Shown: positions 6,715-15,618, numbered from the stretch's first letter. The stretch is DNA of 64,000 bases from Bradyrhizobium sp. SSBR45G (GCF_030159255.1 NZ_BSCT01000003.1:124001-188000), one strand, 5' to 3'. Translations and numbers: made by a program. The notes: generated from the letters alone by a model not told the origin.

Positions 6715-8103
6715 ATGACGGAGCGCTGGAGCCCGGAGAGCTGGCGGTCCAAGCCGGTGCAGCAGGTGCCTGACTATCCCGACCAGAAGGCGCTGGCCGA
6801 GGTCGAGGCGCAGCTTGCGACCTTCCCGCCGCTGGTGTTCGCCGGCGAGGCGCGCAACCTCAAGAAATCGCTGGCGCGGGTGGCCGCGGGCGAGGCGTTC
6901 CTGCTGCAGGGCGGCGACTGCGCCGAGAGCTTTGCCGAGCACGGCGCCAACAACATCCGCGACTTCTTCCGCGTGCTGTTGCAGATGGCGGTCGTCATGA
7001 CCTATGCCGGCGCCGTGCCGGTGGTGAAGGTCGGGCGCATCGCCGGCCAGTTCGCCAAGCCGCGCTCGTCGCCGACCGAGAAGATCGACGGCGTCGAGCT
7101 GCCGAGCTATCGCGGCGACATCGTCAACGACACGGCGTTCACGCCCGAGGCGCGCATCCCCAATCCGCACCGCCAGCTCGACGCCTACCGGCAGTCGGCG
7201 GCGACCCTGAACCTGCTGCGCGCCTTCGCCACCGGCGGCTTCGCCAATCTCGGCAGCGTGCACCAATGGATGCTCGGCTTCGTCAAGGATAGCCCGCAAT
7301 CGCGCCGCTACAAGGAGCTCGCCGACCGCATCTCCGAGGCGCTCAATTTCATGCGCGCCTGCGGCCTCGACCTCGAGAGCCATCCGGAGCTGCGTGCCAC
7401 CGACTTCTACACCAGCCACGAGGCGCTGCTGCTCGGCTACGAGCAGGCCTTCACCCGGGTCGATTCCACCACCGGCGACTGGTACGCCACATCAGGCCAT
7501 TTCATCTGGATCGGCGACCGCACCCGGCAGCTCGATCACGGCCATGTCGAATATTTCCGCGGCATCAAGAACCCGATCGGCCTGAAATGCGGCCCGTCGC
7601 TGAAGCCGGACGAGCTGTTGAAGCTGATCGACATCCTCAACCCCGACAACGAGCCGGGACGGCTGACCCTGATCAGCCGGTTCGGCGCCGACAAGGTCGG
7701 CGACCACCTGCCGAATCTCATTCGCGCGGTGCAGCGGGAAGGGCGCAAGGTGGTGTGGTCGTGCGATCCGATGCACGGCAACACCATTACCTCGACCTCC
7801 GGCTACAAGACGCGGCCGTTCGATCGCATCATCGCCGAGGTCAGGGCGTTCTTCGCGGTGCATGCGGCCGAGGGCACCCACGCCGGCGGCATCCATCTGG
7901 AGATGACCGGCCAGGACGTCACCGAATGCATCGGCGGCGCGCGCGCGATCACCGACGAGGATCTCAACGACCGCTATCACACGGTGTGCGATCCCAGGCT
8001 GAATGCCGAGCAGTCGATCGACATGGCGTTCCTGATCGCCGAGCTGCTCAAGCAGCAGCGCGGCGGCAAGTCTGCCCCGATGCCGGCGGTCGCGGGCTTC
8101 TGA
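6715..8103 (+). CDS. aroF: Class II 3-deoxy-7-phosphoheptulonate (DAHP) synthase
   Basis: A 462-residue enzyme that condenses phosphoenolpyruvate and erythrose-4-phosphate, the first step of the shikimate pathway. It is the class II (plant/AroAII-like) type: [12 protein letters not shown] at about residues 60-71 holds the metal-binding Cys, [12 protein letters not shown] the PEP-binding Arg and Lys. [28 protein letters not shown] and [14 protein letters not shown] carry further substrate and metal ligands. Length matches the family. The ATG is preceded by GAGGGAG. The stop overlaps the diacylglycerol kinase start by one base, so a unit with dgkA and the NadE-like gene is likely. The symbol varies between genomes (aroF, aroG). 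Confidence 0.95.
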   Translation: MTERWSPESWRSKPVQQVPDYPDQKALAEVEAQLATFPPLVFAGEARNLKKSLARVAAGEAFLLQGGDCAESFAEHGANNIRDFFRVLLQMAVVMTYAGAVPVVKVGRIAGQFAKPRSSPTEKIDGVELPSYRGDIVNDTAFTPEARIPNPHRQLDAYRQSAATLNLLRAFATGGFANLGSVHQWMLGFVKDSPQSRRYKELADRISEALNFMRACGLDLESHPELRATDFYTSHEALLLGYEQAFTRVDSTTGDWYATSGHFIWIGDRTRQLDHGHVEYFRGIKNPIGLKCGPSLKPDELLKLIDILNPDNEPGRLTLISRFGADKVGDHLPNLIRAVQREGRKVVWSCDPMHGNTITSTSGYKTRPFDRIIAEVRAFFAVHAAEGTHAGGIHLEMTGQDVTECIGGARAITDEDLNDRYHTVCDPRLNAEQSIDMAFLIAELLKQQRGGKSAPMPAVAGF

Positions 8104-8456
8104 TGCTGCGTCTGTGGCGCGCGACGGTCAACTCGCGCAACGGCCTGGCCTTCGCGCTCCGCTCCGAGCAGGCGGTGCGCGAAGAGGTGTTCGCGCTGAT
8201 CCTGGCGCTGCCGCTCGCTTACGTGATCGGCGCGACGCCGATGCGCAGCGTCGAGCTGGTCTGCGCCGTGATGCTGGTGCTGGTCGTCGAGCTATTGAAC
8301 ACCGCGATCGAGAAGCTCGCCGACCGGCTCACCACCGAGCACGACCGGCAGATCGGCCTGGTCAAGGATCTCGGCTCCGCCGCCGTCGGCGTCGCGCTGC
8401 TGATGTCGGGCGGCTTCTGGCTGTTCGCGATCGCCGAGCGGCTCGGCTTTCTGTGA
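8103..8456 (+). CDS. dgkA: Diacylglycerol kinase
   Basis: A 117-residue inner-membrane kinase that phosphorylates diacylglycerol to phosphatidic acid, recycling lipid released by membrane-derived glucan synthesis. The amphipathic N-terminal helix (LWRATVNSRNGLAFALRSEQAVREE) is followed by three transmembrane helices. The diagnostic catalytic motif ELLNTAIEKLAD is at about residues 63-74, with DRQIGLVKDLGSAAVG after it. Length is typical of the trimeric prokaryotic family. The ATG shares its A with the DAHP synthase TGA (8101-8103). The NadE-like gene follows 12 bases later. Confidence 0.93.
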   Translation: MLRLWRATVNSRNGLAFALRSEQAVREEVFALILALPLAYVIGATPMRSVELVCAVMLVLVVELLNTAIEKLADRLTTEHDRQIGLVKDLGSAAVGVALLMSGGFWLFAIAERLGFL

Positions 8457-8468
8457 ACGGGTCGAGCG

Positions 8469-9824
8469 ATGGCCGCTGACGTCTTCCGGATCACGCTGGC
8501 CCAGCTCAATCCGACGGTGGGTGACATCGCCGGCAACGCCGCGAAGGCGCGCGAGGCGCGGGCGAAGGCCGCGGCCGACGGCGCCGACGTCGTCGTGCTG
8601 CCGGAGCTGTTCATCGCGGGCTATCCGCCGGGGGAGCTCTTGCGCGAGCCGGACTTTCAGGCCGCCTGCCGCGCCGCGGTCGAGGCGCTGGCGCGCGAGA
8701 CGGCCGATGGCGGGCCGGCGGTGCTGATTGGCACGCCCTGGGCCGAGGATGGCAAGCTCTACGACGCCGTCGCTCTGCTCGACGCCGGCCGCATCTCGGC
8801 GACGCGCTTCAAGACCAACCTCCCGGATGACGACGCGTTCGAGCACAAGCACCTGTTCGCGCGCGGTCCCGCCGCGGGCCCGCTGAGCGTGCGCGGGCGG
8901 CGAATCGGCGTAGCGATCGGTGAGGATCTCGGCGCCGAGGAGGTCGCCGGCTACGAGAACGTGGTCGAGACGCTCGCGGAAACCGGTGCCGAGTTCATCG
9001 TGGTGCCCAGCGGCTCCCGCCATGCGCGCGGACACGGCGACCGCAGGCTGTCGCTCGCGGTCGCCCGGGTCATCGAGAGCGGCCTTCCACTCGTCTACCT
9101 GAACCTGATCGGCGGCCAGAACGAACGCGTGTTCGACGGCGCGTCGTTCGCGCTCAATGCCGACGTGTCGCTCGCCGCGCAACTGCCGGCCTTCGCGGAG
9201 CAGATCACCACGCTGGCCATCGAGCGGGACGATGACGGCTGGCACTCGGGGCCGGTCGCATCCTTGCCGGAGGGCGACGAGGCGGACTACATGGCGCGCG
9301 TGCTCGGCCTGCGCGACCGCGTCGCCAAGAGCCGCTTCGACGGCATCGTGCTTGGCCTGACGGCGGACATCGAGTCCGCGCTGTCATTGGCGATGGCTGT
9401 CGATGCGCTCGGGCCCGCCGGGGTGCGCGGCGTGGTGCTGTCCGGACCGGATACTCAGGCTCAGGATGAGGTGATCGCGGCTGCGGCGCGGCTCGGCGTC
9501 GTGGCCGAGGTGGTGCCGATCGCGGCGGCCGTCGCCGGCTTCGAAAGCATCCTTGCTGCAAAGCTGTCGCACAGCGCCCATCGCGACCTGCTGGCCGGCG
9601 TGCGCGCGACCTTGCTGAAGGCGCTGGCAAGCCTCTCCGGCGCGCTCGCCCTTCTTCCGCAGCAGGAATCGAGTCGGCGCGGGGACGACATCGAACCGGC
9701 GCAGCTGATTCGACTTGCGGCGTTGCGAAACCGCTGGCGACCCGTCGATGCATTGGGCGCTGCAGGCGAGGTGATCCCGCCGGATCTCATCGACCGCGCC
9801 GCGAGCGGCGCGGTCCAGGGCTGA
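8469..9824 (+). CDS. Degenerate NadE-like protein (both active centres lost)
   Basis: A 451-residue relative of glutamine-dependent NAD+ synthetase, which normally has 550-590 residues: an N-terminal nitrilase-type glutaminase and a C-terminal ATP-dependent synthetase. The start ITLAQLNPTVGDIAGNAAKA is a textbook NadE opening. In the glutaminase domain Glu46 and Lys115 remain, but the nucleophilic Cys of the usual ICED motif is Gly151 (AIGED). In the synthetase domain the ATP P-loop SGGxDS is replaced by TADIES (298-303). A block after about residue 400, covering the GNKSE and GDMNGG regions, is shortened, and the protein ends after GEVIPPDLIDR. The frame is intact with normal codon use and it is coupled to dgkA, so I treat it as an expressed pseudoenzyme, not a pseudogene. 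Confidence 0.85.
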   Translation: MAADVFRITLAQLNPTVGDIAGNAAKAREARAKAAADGADVVVLPELFIAGYPPGELLREPDFQAACRAAVEALARETADGGPAVLIGTPWAEDGKLYDAVALLDAGRISATRFKTNLPDDDAFEHKHLFARGPAAGPLSVRGRRIGVAIGEDLGAEEVAGYENVVETLAETGAEFIVVPSGSRHARGHGDRRLSLAVARVIESGLPLVYLNLIGGQNERVFDGASFALNADVSLAAQLPAFAEQITTLAIERDDDGWHSGPVASLPEGDEADYMARVLGLRDRVAKSRFDGIVLGLTADIESALSLAMAVDALGPAGVRGVVLSGPDTQAQDEVIAAAARLGVVAEVVPIAAAVAGFESILAAKLSHSAHRDLLAGVRATLLKALASLSGALALLPQQESSRRGDDIEPAQLIRLAALRNRWRPVDALGAAGEVIPPDLIDRAASGAVQG

Positions 9825-9847
9825 CACCGCAGCCCCCGCGATCGGGC

Positions 9848-11011
9848 TCAGCGCGGCGGGATGAAGGTCGGTCCGACCGTGCGAATCTGCTTGTCGGCAC
9901 CGGCGCTGGTCGTGGTGTCGGCGGTGGTGGTCGGCGGCGCCGCGTCCGCAGGCGCCGCGCCCTTCTTCGCAGCGGTCGCCGGCGGCTTGCCGGTCTGGCG
10001 CTGCTGCATCCGCTTGGCGCTCTCCTCGGTGACGATGATGTCGCCCTGCTCGGCGGCCGAGGCCCTCTCGTCGATCGACTTCAGCGCCTCCGCCCAGGTC
10101 TGGCCCGGCGCCTTGCACGAGCAGCTCGGGTTGAACTCGGTGCGATATTTGAACGCGTTGGCCAGCGCGCTGTAGGGCTGGCCGTTGGTCGAGACCGCCT
10201 GGTTCATGTCCTCGCCGGGATTGCGATAGGTGAACAGCGAGGCCTCGGCCGCAGGACACTGCGCCTTGCAGGCGCGCTCGTCGTCGGCGAAGCGGCCCGG
10301 GACGGTGGCGAACGAGATCGGGAAATAGGCCCCGTCGCAGGTGCGCACGCAAACGGTGCGGTAGGTGCCCTGCGGAGCGGCGAGATCCGCGCTCGGCGGC
10401 GGCAGAGACGCGGCGGGATTGCTGTCGGCTCCGCCGCCGAACAGGCTGGTCAGGAAGTTGCCGCCACCACCACCGCTGCGATTGGCGTTGGCAAATTGCT
10501 GGTATTGCGGACCGCAATTGTTCTGGCCCAGCGCCGCCAGCACCGAGCGGCGCTGGTTGTCGCGCTCGCCACCGAACCCGCCGCCGCGCAGCCGCTCCAG
10601 GCTGCCAGTGATCTGGTCCAGGTTGGAGCGCATCTGCTGGATCTGGGTGTTGACAGGCTGGCACTCGGCCGTGCGGCCGTTGAAGATCGAGAAGAAGCCG
10701 GGGCTGTCGCAGCCCATGCGCTTGGCCTGCATGCTGACGCGATCGAGCTCGGCCTGCTGCTTGGCGGCCGCGTCCTGGTAGCGCCGGATCTGGTCGTCGC
10801 GGGCAGGATCACCGCCGCCGCGGTCGATCGAGGCGAGCTGCGCCTCGAGCCGCGGGCAGATCGGATTGACGCCGGCCTGCGGCCCGGGTTGGCCGGGCGC
10901 CATCTGCGCATAGGAATCGGAGCTGGATTGCGCCAGGGCGTGCGAGCCGGACAGGGCCAGTCCGAGCAGCGCAGTACGGGCGAGCAGGCGCGGAGACAGG
11001 GATGCGATCAA
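9848..11011 (-). CDS. DUF2865-family exported protein
   Basis: A 387-residue exported protein of the alphaproteobacterial DUF2865 family. The start at TTG 11011 places a good signal peptide first (LIASLSPRLLARTALLGLALSGSHALAQ); in-frame ATGs at 11092 and 11116 would put 27-35 residues in front of it and are less likely, though possible. The mature part has a Cys/Gln-rich coiled region (residues about 60-150). The domain signature follows, TYRTVCVRTCDGAYFPISFAT, with paired cysteines, and then CKAQCPA, LFTYRNPGEDMNQAV and PSCSCK. The C-terminus is a low-complexity Ala/Pro/Thr tail. The conserved Cys pairs suggest disulfides in the periplasm. Function unknown. It converges with the NadE-like gene, 23 bases apart. 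Confidence 0.75.
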   Translation of the reverse strand: MIASLSPRLLARTALLGLALSGSHALAQSSSDSYAQMAPGQPGPQAGVNPICPRLEAQLASIDRGGGDPARDDQIRRYQDAAAKQQAELDRVSMQAKRMGCDSPGFFSIFNGRTAECQPVNTQIQQMRSNLDQITGSLERLRGGGFGGERDNQRRSVLAALGQNNCGPQYQQFANANRSGGGGGNFLTSLFGGGADSNPAASLPPPSADLAAPQGTYRTVCVRTCDGAYFPISFATVPGRFADDERACKAQCPAAEASLFTYRNPGEDMNQAVSTNGQPYSALANAFKYRTEFNPSCSCKAPGQTWAEALKSIDERASAAEQGDIIVTEESAKRMQQRQTGKPPATAAKKGAAPADAAPPTTTADTTTSAGADKQIRTVGPTFIPPR

Positions 11012-11164
11012 GATTCGGTATTCCGGTCCATGGGTGCTGCCGCGGAGCGAGCACAGAATTCGGAAAAGTCGCGGCAGCGGCGGGCATCCCATAGCCGCTT
11101 TGTTCGGCATCGTCACGTCGATTTAGGGGCGCAGCGGTGGCGGGAACCGCCGCCTGTGCGGGGG

Positions 11165-11473
11165 TCAGCGCTGGCAGGTGATCGCGACATACTCGCTGCA
11201 GCCGCCGTGCGAGCAGTTTGCCGCGGCTTTCGGCACGGATCCGGTGATGTCGTCCGGGTCGACGCGGCGATAGGAGGAGGCTTGCGCAAAATCGCGTGAT
11301 TGGCAGTAGGACCGGGCCGCCGAGGCGCCGCATTTGTCGCCCTTGGCCAGGCACTGGTCGACGCCGTAGCCGTCGGCTTCGTTGGCGATGATGAAGATGC
11401 GGCTCTCCGCCGAGGCGGTGGTCGCGGCGGCGACGAGAAGACAGCAGGCGAGCAGCGCGGAGGAGAATCGCAT
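11165..11473 (-). CDS. Small secreted Cys-rich protein, unknown
   Basis: A 102-residue protein with a clear signal peptide (MRFSSALLACCLLVAAATTASA, cleavage after Ala22) and a mature domain of about 80 residues starting ESRIFIIANEADGYGVDQCLAKGDKCG. Six cysteines in the mature part (CLAKGDKC, YCQSRDF, NCSHGGC, TCQR) point to a disulfide-stabilised periplasmic or secreted fold. The pattern VDQCLAKGDKCG...ARSYC recurs in small hypothetical proteins of rhizobia, and I know no function for it. A 34-codon frame lies upstream on the same strand, and a CATGGTTA/TAACCATG inverted repeat is in the leader. Confidence 0.75.
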   Translation of the reverse strand: MRFSSALLACCLLVAAATTASAESRIFIIANEADGYGVDQCLAKGDKCGASAARSYCQSRDFAQASSYRRVDPDDITGSVPKAAANCSHGGCSEYVAITCQR

Positions 11474-11501
11474 GGTGCACCGGAAGATGTAGGAGACAAC
11501 C

Positions 11502-11539
11502 CATGGTTAGGCCAAAAAGGTTAAAAATGATTAACCATG
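11502..11539. promoter_or_regulatory. Inverted repeat upstream of secreted-protein gene
   Basis: CATGGTTA at 11502-11509 and TAACCATG at 11532-11539 are an 8-bp perfect inverted repeat around an AT-rich 22-base spacer, 29 bases upstream of the start at 11473. Either an operator or a leader hairpin would fit; the AT-rich spacer (AAAAAGG..TTAAAAATGAT) could also contain promoter elements. Confidence 0.4.
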
Positions 11540-11625
11540 AGGCAGTGTGCGAGCATTTGGGCGGCGAAAACGGCCGATTTGCGGCTCTTGACGGCAACAC
11601 AGGGCTGGATCATGGTGATTTCCAT
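11521..11625 (-). CDS. Possible 34-residue small protein
   Basis: A short frame, ATG at 11625 to TAA at 11521, encoding MEITMIQPCVAVKSRKSA, a hydrophobic VFAAQMLAHCLM stretch and a VNHF end. A good ribosome site (GCGAGGAGACCGTTC) precedes the ATG at about 8 bases, which is the main support. The stop lies within an inverted repeat, 48 bases before the next gene on the same strand (11473). It could be a leader peptide for that gene, a small membrane-associated protein, or chance. No family recognised. Confidence 0.3.
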   Translation of the reverse strand: MEITMIQPCVAVKSRKSAVFAAQMLAHCLMVNHF

Positions 11626-11868
11626 GAACGGTCTCCTCGCCATCTGCTGCATTTGCCGCGAGATTACGCGCTAGCGATTCGCTGGCTGAGGCCGTCTTTT
11701 CTCAACAGAGATGATCAGGACGCCCGGCCGGCAGGTCGGAAGCGTGATTCTTGCCATTGCCGCCCGCATCAGGGCCGTCAGCTGGCGTAGGTCATCGTTG
11801 CGTCTTGCCTTGGGCTGCGCTCAGCGCGGTCCGGTGGGACGATGGGCACAGGCATCTGGGGACGGATC

Positions 11869-13278
11869 ATGGACTTGCGTTTGTACGACACCGCGTCGCG
11901 GGAGAAGCGCCCCTTCGTGCCGCTCGATCCCAAGAACGTCCGCATGTATGTCTGCGGACCGACGGTCTACGACTTCGCCCATATCGGCAACGCGCGGCCC
12001 GTGATCGTGTTCGACGTGCTGTTCCGGCTGCTGCGCCATGTCTATGGCAAGGATCACGTCACCTACGTCCGCAACATCACGGACGTCGACGACAAGATCA
12101 ACGCGCGCGCGGCGCGCGATTTTCCGGGGCTGCCGCTGAACGAGGCGATTCGGAAGGTCACCGAGGTCACGGCCAACCAGTTCCACAGTGACACGGCGGC
12201 GCTCGGCAGCCTTTCGCCGACGTTCGAGCCACGCGCGACCGACTTCGTGCTGCCGCGCTCCGACGGCAAGGCGGATATGGTGACGCTGATCAGGCAGCTG
12301 ATCGCGCGCGGCCATGCCTATGAGGCCGGCGGCGAGGTGCTGTTCGATACCCAGTCGATGCCGGACTATGGCGCGCTGTCGGGCCGCAAGCTCGAGGATC
12401 AGCTCGCCGGCGCGCGCGTCGCCGTCGACGCGCACAAGAAGAATCCGGCCGACTTCGTGCTGTGGAAGCAATCGTCCGAGGACGAGCCGGGCTGGGACAG
12501 CCCGTGGGGCCGTGGCCGACCGGGCTGGCACATCGAATGCTCGGCGATGAGCGCGGCCTATCTCGGCGAGGTCTTCGACATTCATGGCGGCGGGCTCGAC
12601 CTGATCTTCCCGCATCATGAGAACGAGATCGCGCAGTCGCGCTGCGCCCACGGCACCTCTGTCATGGCGAACTACTGGCTGCACAACGAGTTCGTGCAGG
12701 TCGAGGGCGCGAAGATGTCGAAGAGCCTCGGCAACTTCGTCACCATCCGCGACCTGCTGGTGGACTGGCCGGGCGAGGTGCTGCGTCTCAACATGCTCAA
12801 GATGCACTACCGCTCGCCGGCCGACTGGACGGTCAAGGGCCTGGAGGAGAGCGCGAAGACGCTCGACGACTGGTACCGTGTCGCTGCCGATGCGCCGGGC
12901 GAGACGCCGGAGCCTGCGGTGATCGCTGCGCTGCTCGACGATATCAACACGCCGTTGATGATCGCCGAGCTGCACGCGCTGCGCGGCCGGGCGGCGTCCG
13001 GCGGCGACGCCGAGCGTGCCGCGTTTGCCGGCTCGCTTCGCTATGTCGGCTTCCTGTCCGACACCGCCGCGCAATGGGAGGCTCGCAAGCAGGCGGCACG
13101 TGGCGTCGATGCAGCCAAGGTCGAGCGCCTGATCGCCGAGCGCACCGCCGCGCGGGCGCGCAAAGACTTCAAGGAATCCGATCGTCTGCGCGACGAGCTG
13201 GTGGCGATGGGCGTGGTGCTGAAGGACGGCAAGGGTGCCGACGGCAAGCCGGTGACGACCTGGGAGATCGCGCGATGA
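11869..13278 (+). CDS. cysS: Cysteinyl-tRNA synthetase
   Basis: A 469-residue class Ia aminoacyl-tRNA synthetase that charges tRNA-Cys. It begins [16 protein letters not shown], the usual CysS opening. Zinc ligand Cys29 lies in [10 protein letters not shown] and the HIGH-type motif is HIGN at residues 38-41. WHIECSAMS and [15 protein letters not shown] supply the remaining zinc ligands (Cys, His, Glu). KMSKS is at residues 282-286, followed by SLGNF. The C-terminal anticodon-binding helical part ends with the [24 protein letters not shown] motif. The ATG at 11869 was preferred to one at 11842 because it gives the conserved N-terminus. It heads a tightly packed unit with a 37-aa membrane protein, a GNAT enzyme and cimA. 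Confidence 0.97.
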   Translation: MDLRLYDTASREKRPFVPLDPKNVRMYVCGPTVYDFAHIGNARPVIVFDVLFRLLRHVYGKDHVTYVRNITDVDDKINARAARDFPGLPLNEAIRKVTEVTANQFHSDTAALGSLSPTFEPRATDFVLPRSDGKADMVTLIRQLIARGHAYEAGGEVLFDTQSMPDYGALSGRKLEDQLAGARVAVDAHKKNPADFVLWKQSSEDEPGWDSPWGRGRPGWHIECSAMSAAYLGEVFDIHGGGLDLIFPHHENEIAQSRCAHGTSVMANYWLHNEFVQVEGAKMSKSLGNFVTIRDLLVDWPGEVLRLNMLKMHYRSPADWTVKGLEESAKTLDDWYRVAADAPGETPEPAVIAALLDDINTPLMIAELHALRGRAASGGDAERAAFAGSLRYVGFLSDTAAQWEARKQAARGVDAAKVERLIAERTAARARKDFKESDRLRDELVAMGVVLKDGKGADGKPVTTWEIAR

Positions 13279-13388
13279 AGAAGCCCGATACGCCGTTTCC
13301 GCGGCACTGGCTGTACTACATCCTGCTCAAGCTCGGCGTGATCGTGGCCGCGGTGGCGCTGGTGACGAAACTGTATGGACTCTGGTGA
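13275..13388 (+). CDS. 37-residue single-pass membrane protein
   Basis: The start codon overlaps the cysS stop (ATGA at 13275-13278), which implies translational coupling. The product begins [18 protein letters not shown] and has one hydrophobic helix ([17 protein letters not shown]) ending KLYGLW. The charged and aromatic N-terminus followed by a single helix is typical of small inner-membrane proteins. It is followed 5 bases later by the GNAT gene. I recall near-identical short proteins in this position in related Bradyrhizobium genomes, but cannot verify that here. Function unknown. Confidence 0.6.
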   Translation: MKKPDTPFPRHWLYYILLKLGVIVAAVALVTKLYGLW

Positions 13389-13393
13389 GGAAC

Positions 13394-13894
13394 ATGGGAC
13401 AGGCTTTTCCAAAGGCCGCGCTGCGGCCGTTTCTCCCGACCGATACGCCGGTGCTGGCTGCGATTTTCGTCGCCAGCGTCCAGCAGCTGACATCGGACGA
13501 CTACAGCGAGGAGCAGCAGGAGGCCTGGGCCGCGGCTGCCGATGACGAGGCGAGCTTCGGCAAGAAGCTGGCCTCCGGGCTGACCTTGATTGCGACCCTG
13601 CAGGGCTCGCCGGTCGGCTTCGCGTCGTTGAAGGGCAACGATCACATCGACATGCTCTATGTGCATCCGAGCGCTGCGGGGCAGGGCGTCGGCGCCATGC
13701 TGTGCGATGCGCTGGAGAAGCTCGCGGGCGCGCGCGGCACGACGGGGCTGTCGGTCGATGCGAGCGACACTGCGGTGGATTTCTTCCGCAAGCGCGGCTA
13801 CGTCGCGCAGCAGCGCAACAGCGTCTCCGTCAACGGCGAATGGCTCGCCAACACCACGATGAAGAAGGCGCTCGGCGCCGGAGCGCAGGCATGA
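13394..13894 (+). CDS. GNAT-family N-acetyltransferase
   Basis: A 166-residue acetyl-CoA-dependent acyltransferase. The GNAT fold is visible in order: LRPFLPTDTPVLAAIFVASV, then the central strands GFASLKGNDHIDMLYVHPSAAGQGVGAMLCDAL, where QGVGAM is the acetyl-CoA pyrophosphate loop (Q/RxxGxG/A). The C-terminal strand-helix is GLSVDASDTAVDFFRKRGY. It resembles the YafP/PhnO-like small-molecule acetylases. The substrate is unknown. The start at 13394 (GTGAGGAACATG) is chosen over the in-frame GTG at 13385. The stop overlaps the cimA start by four bases. Confidence 0.85.
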   Translation: MGQAFPKAALRPFLPTDTPVLAAIFVASVQQLTSDDYSEEQQEAWAAAADDEASFGKKLASGLTLIATLQGSPVGFASLKGNDHIDMLYVHPSAAGQGVGAMLCDALEKLAGARGTTGLSVDASDTAVDFFRKRGYVAQQRNSVSVNGEWLANTTMKKALGAGAQA

Positions 13895-15504
13895 CCACGG
13901 CAGGCACCAGCAGAGAACGGCTCTATCTGTTCGACACCACCCTGCGCGACGGCGCGCAGACCAACGGCGTCGACTTCACGCTGGCCGACAAGCAGGCGAT
14001 CGCGCATATGCTCGACGATCTCGGCATCGATTATGTCGAGGGCGGCTATCCCGGCGCGAATCCGCTGGATACGGAGTTTTTCGCCGAGAAGCCGAAGCTT
14101 GGCCACGCCCGCTTCACCGCCTTCGGCATGACGCGCCGCGCCGGGCGCTCGGTCTCCAACGATCCCGGCGTCGCAGCGCTGCTGGACGCCAAGGCGGACG
14201 CGATCTGCTTCGTCGCCAAATCCTCCGCCTATCAGGTGCGCGTCGCGCTCGAGACCACCAACGCGGAGAACCTGGCCTCGATCCGTGACAGCGTCGCCGC
14301 CGCCAAGGCGGCCGGACGCGAGGTCATGCTCGACTGCGAGCATTTCTTTGACGGCTACAAGGAGAATGCGGAATTCGCGCTGGCCTGCGCCCGGTCGGCC
14401 TATGAGGCCGGCGCGCGCTGGGTGGTCTTGTGCGACACCAATGGCGGCACCATGCCGCACGAGATCGAAGCCATCGTCGGCGAGGTCGTCAAGCATGTGC
14501 CGGGCGATCATCTCGGCATTCACGCCCATAACGACACCGAGCAGGCGGTGGCGAACTCGCTGGCCGCGGTGCGCGCCGGCGTGCGCCAGATCCAGGGCAC
14601 GTTGAACGGGCTCGGCGAACGCTGCGGCAACGCCAATCTGTGCTCGCTGATCCCGACCCTGAAGCTGAAGACGGAGTTCTCGGACCAGTTCGAGATCGGC
14701 GTCTCCGACCAGCAGCTCGCCGGCCTGATGAAGGTGTCGCGCACCCTCGACGACATGCTCAACCGCGCGCCGAACCGGCATGCTCCTTACGTCGGCGAGA
14801 GCGCCTTCGTCACCAAGACCGGCATCCATGCCTCGGCCGTGCTGAAGGATCCGCAGACCTATGAGCATGTGCTGCCGGAGACCGTCGGCAACCATCGCAA
14901 GGTGCTGGTCTCGGACCAGGCCGGCCGCTCCAACGTCATCGCGGCGCTGGAGCGCGGCGGGATTCCGTTCAGCAAGAGCGATCCGAAGCTGACGCGCCTG
15001 GTCGAGGAGCTGAAGGAGCGCGAGGCCGCGGGCTATGCCTATGAATCGGCCAATGCCTCGTTCGAGCTGCTGGCGCGGCGGACGCTGGGCTCGGTGCCGG
15101 ATTATTTCCGGGTCGAGCAGTTCGACGTCAATGTCGAGCAGCGCTACAACGCGCTGGGCGAGCGCGTCACGGTGGCGCTGGCCGTGGTCAAGGTCGACGT
15201 TGCCGGCGAGCGGCTGATCTCGGCGGCCGAAGGCAATGGTCCGGTCAACGCACTCGACGTCGCGCTGCGCAAGGATCTCGGCAAGTACCAGGGCTTCATC
15301 GATGGCCTCAAGCTGATCGACTACCGGGTGCGTATCCTCAACGGCGGCACCGAGGCGGTCACGCGCGTCCTGATCGAGAGTGCGGACGAGACCGGCGAGC
15401 GCTGGACCACGGTCGGTGTCTCACCCAACATCATCGACGCCTCGTTCCAGGCGCTGATGGATTCGGTGTTCTACAAGCTGGTGAAATCAGGCGCGCCGGG
15501 GTGA
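13891..15504 (+). CDS. cimA: (R)-citramalate synthase
   Basis: A 537-residue enzyme of the DRE-TIM metallolyase family that condenses pyruvate and acetyl-CoA to citramalate, giving a threonine-independent route to isoleucine. The catalytic opening LFDTTLRDGAQTNGVDF carries the Arg-Asp pair. The metal-binding HAHNDTEQAVANS and the NGLGERCGNANL segment follow. The linker and C-terminal regulatory domain (about residues 400-530, with ALGERVTVALAVVKVDV and a GTEAVTRVLIE strand) match the LeuA dimer domain that binds isoleucine. Length fits the CimA type rather than 2-isopropylmalate synthase or homocitrate synthase. The ATG overlaps the GNAT stop (13891-13894). It is the last gene of the cysS unit; the palindrome at 15514 follows. 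Confidence 0.9.
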   Translation: MTTAGTSRERLYLFDTTLRDGAQTNGVDFTLADKQAIAHMLDDLGIDYVEGGYPGANPLDTEFFAEKPKLGHARFTAFGMTRRAGRSVSNDPGVAALLDAKADAICFVAKSSAYQVRVALETTNAENLASIRDSVAAAKAAGREVMLDCEHFFDGYKENAEFALACARSAYEAGARWVVLCDTNGGTMPHEIEAIVGEVVKHVPGDHLGIHAHNDTEQAVANSLAAVRAGVRQIQGTLNGLGERCGNANLCSLIPTLKLKTEFSDQFEIGVSDQQLAGLMKVSRTLDDMLNRAPNRHAPYVGESAFVTKTGIHASAVLKDPQTYEHVLPETVGNHRKVLVSDQAGRSNVIAALERGGIPFSKSDPKLTRLVEELKEREAAGYAYESANASFELLARRTLGSVPDYFRVEQFDVNVEQRYNALGERVTVALAVVKVDVAGERLISAAEGNGPVNALDVALRKDLGKYQGFIDGLKLIDYRVRILNGGTEAVTRVLIESADETGERWTTVGVSPNIIDASFQALMDSVFYKLVKSGAPG

Positions 15505-15513
15505 AGGAAAGTT

Positions 15514-15595
15514 CGTCATTGCGAGCGAAGCGACGCAATCCAGGGCTGAATGCGCGACTCTGGATTGCTTCGTCGCTTCGCTCCTCGCAATGACG
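15514..15595. repeat. Palindromic intergenic repeat, copy 2
   Basis: An 82-base near-perfect palindrome beginning CGTCATTGCGAGCGAAGCG and ending CGCTTCGCTCCTCGCAATGACG. It belongs to the family at 1890-1964 but is better conserved: arms of about 35 bases around a short centre (GGGCTGAATGCGCGACTC). It lies 9 bases after the cimA stop, and as RNA would form a very stable hairpin that may end or stabilise the cysS-cimA transcript. Confidence 0.9.
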
Positions 15596-15618
15596 GAGGA
15601 GAGAGCAGGGGGCAACGC

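Noticed and set aside
8469..9824. Calling the NadE-like gene a pseudogene
   Set aside because: The frame is intact from start to stop, and the codon use and coupling with dgkA look normal; the missing residues are substitutions and a trimmed domain, not breaks.
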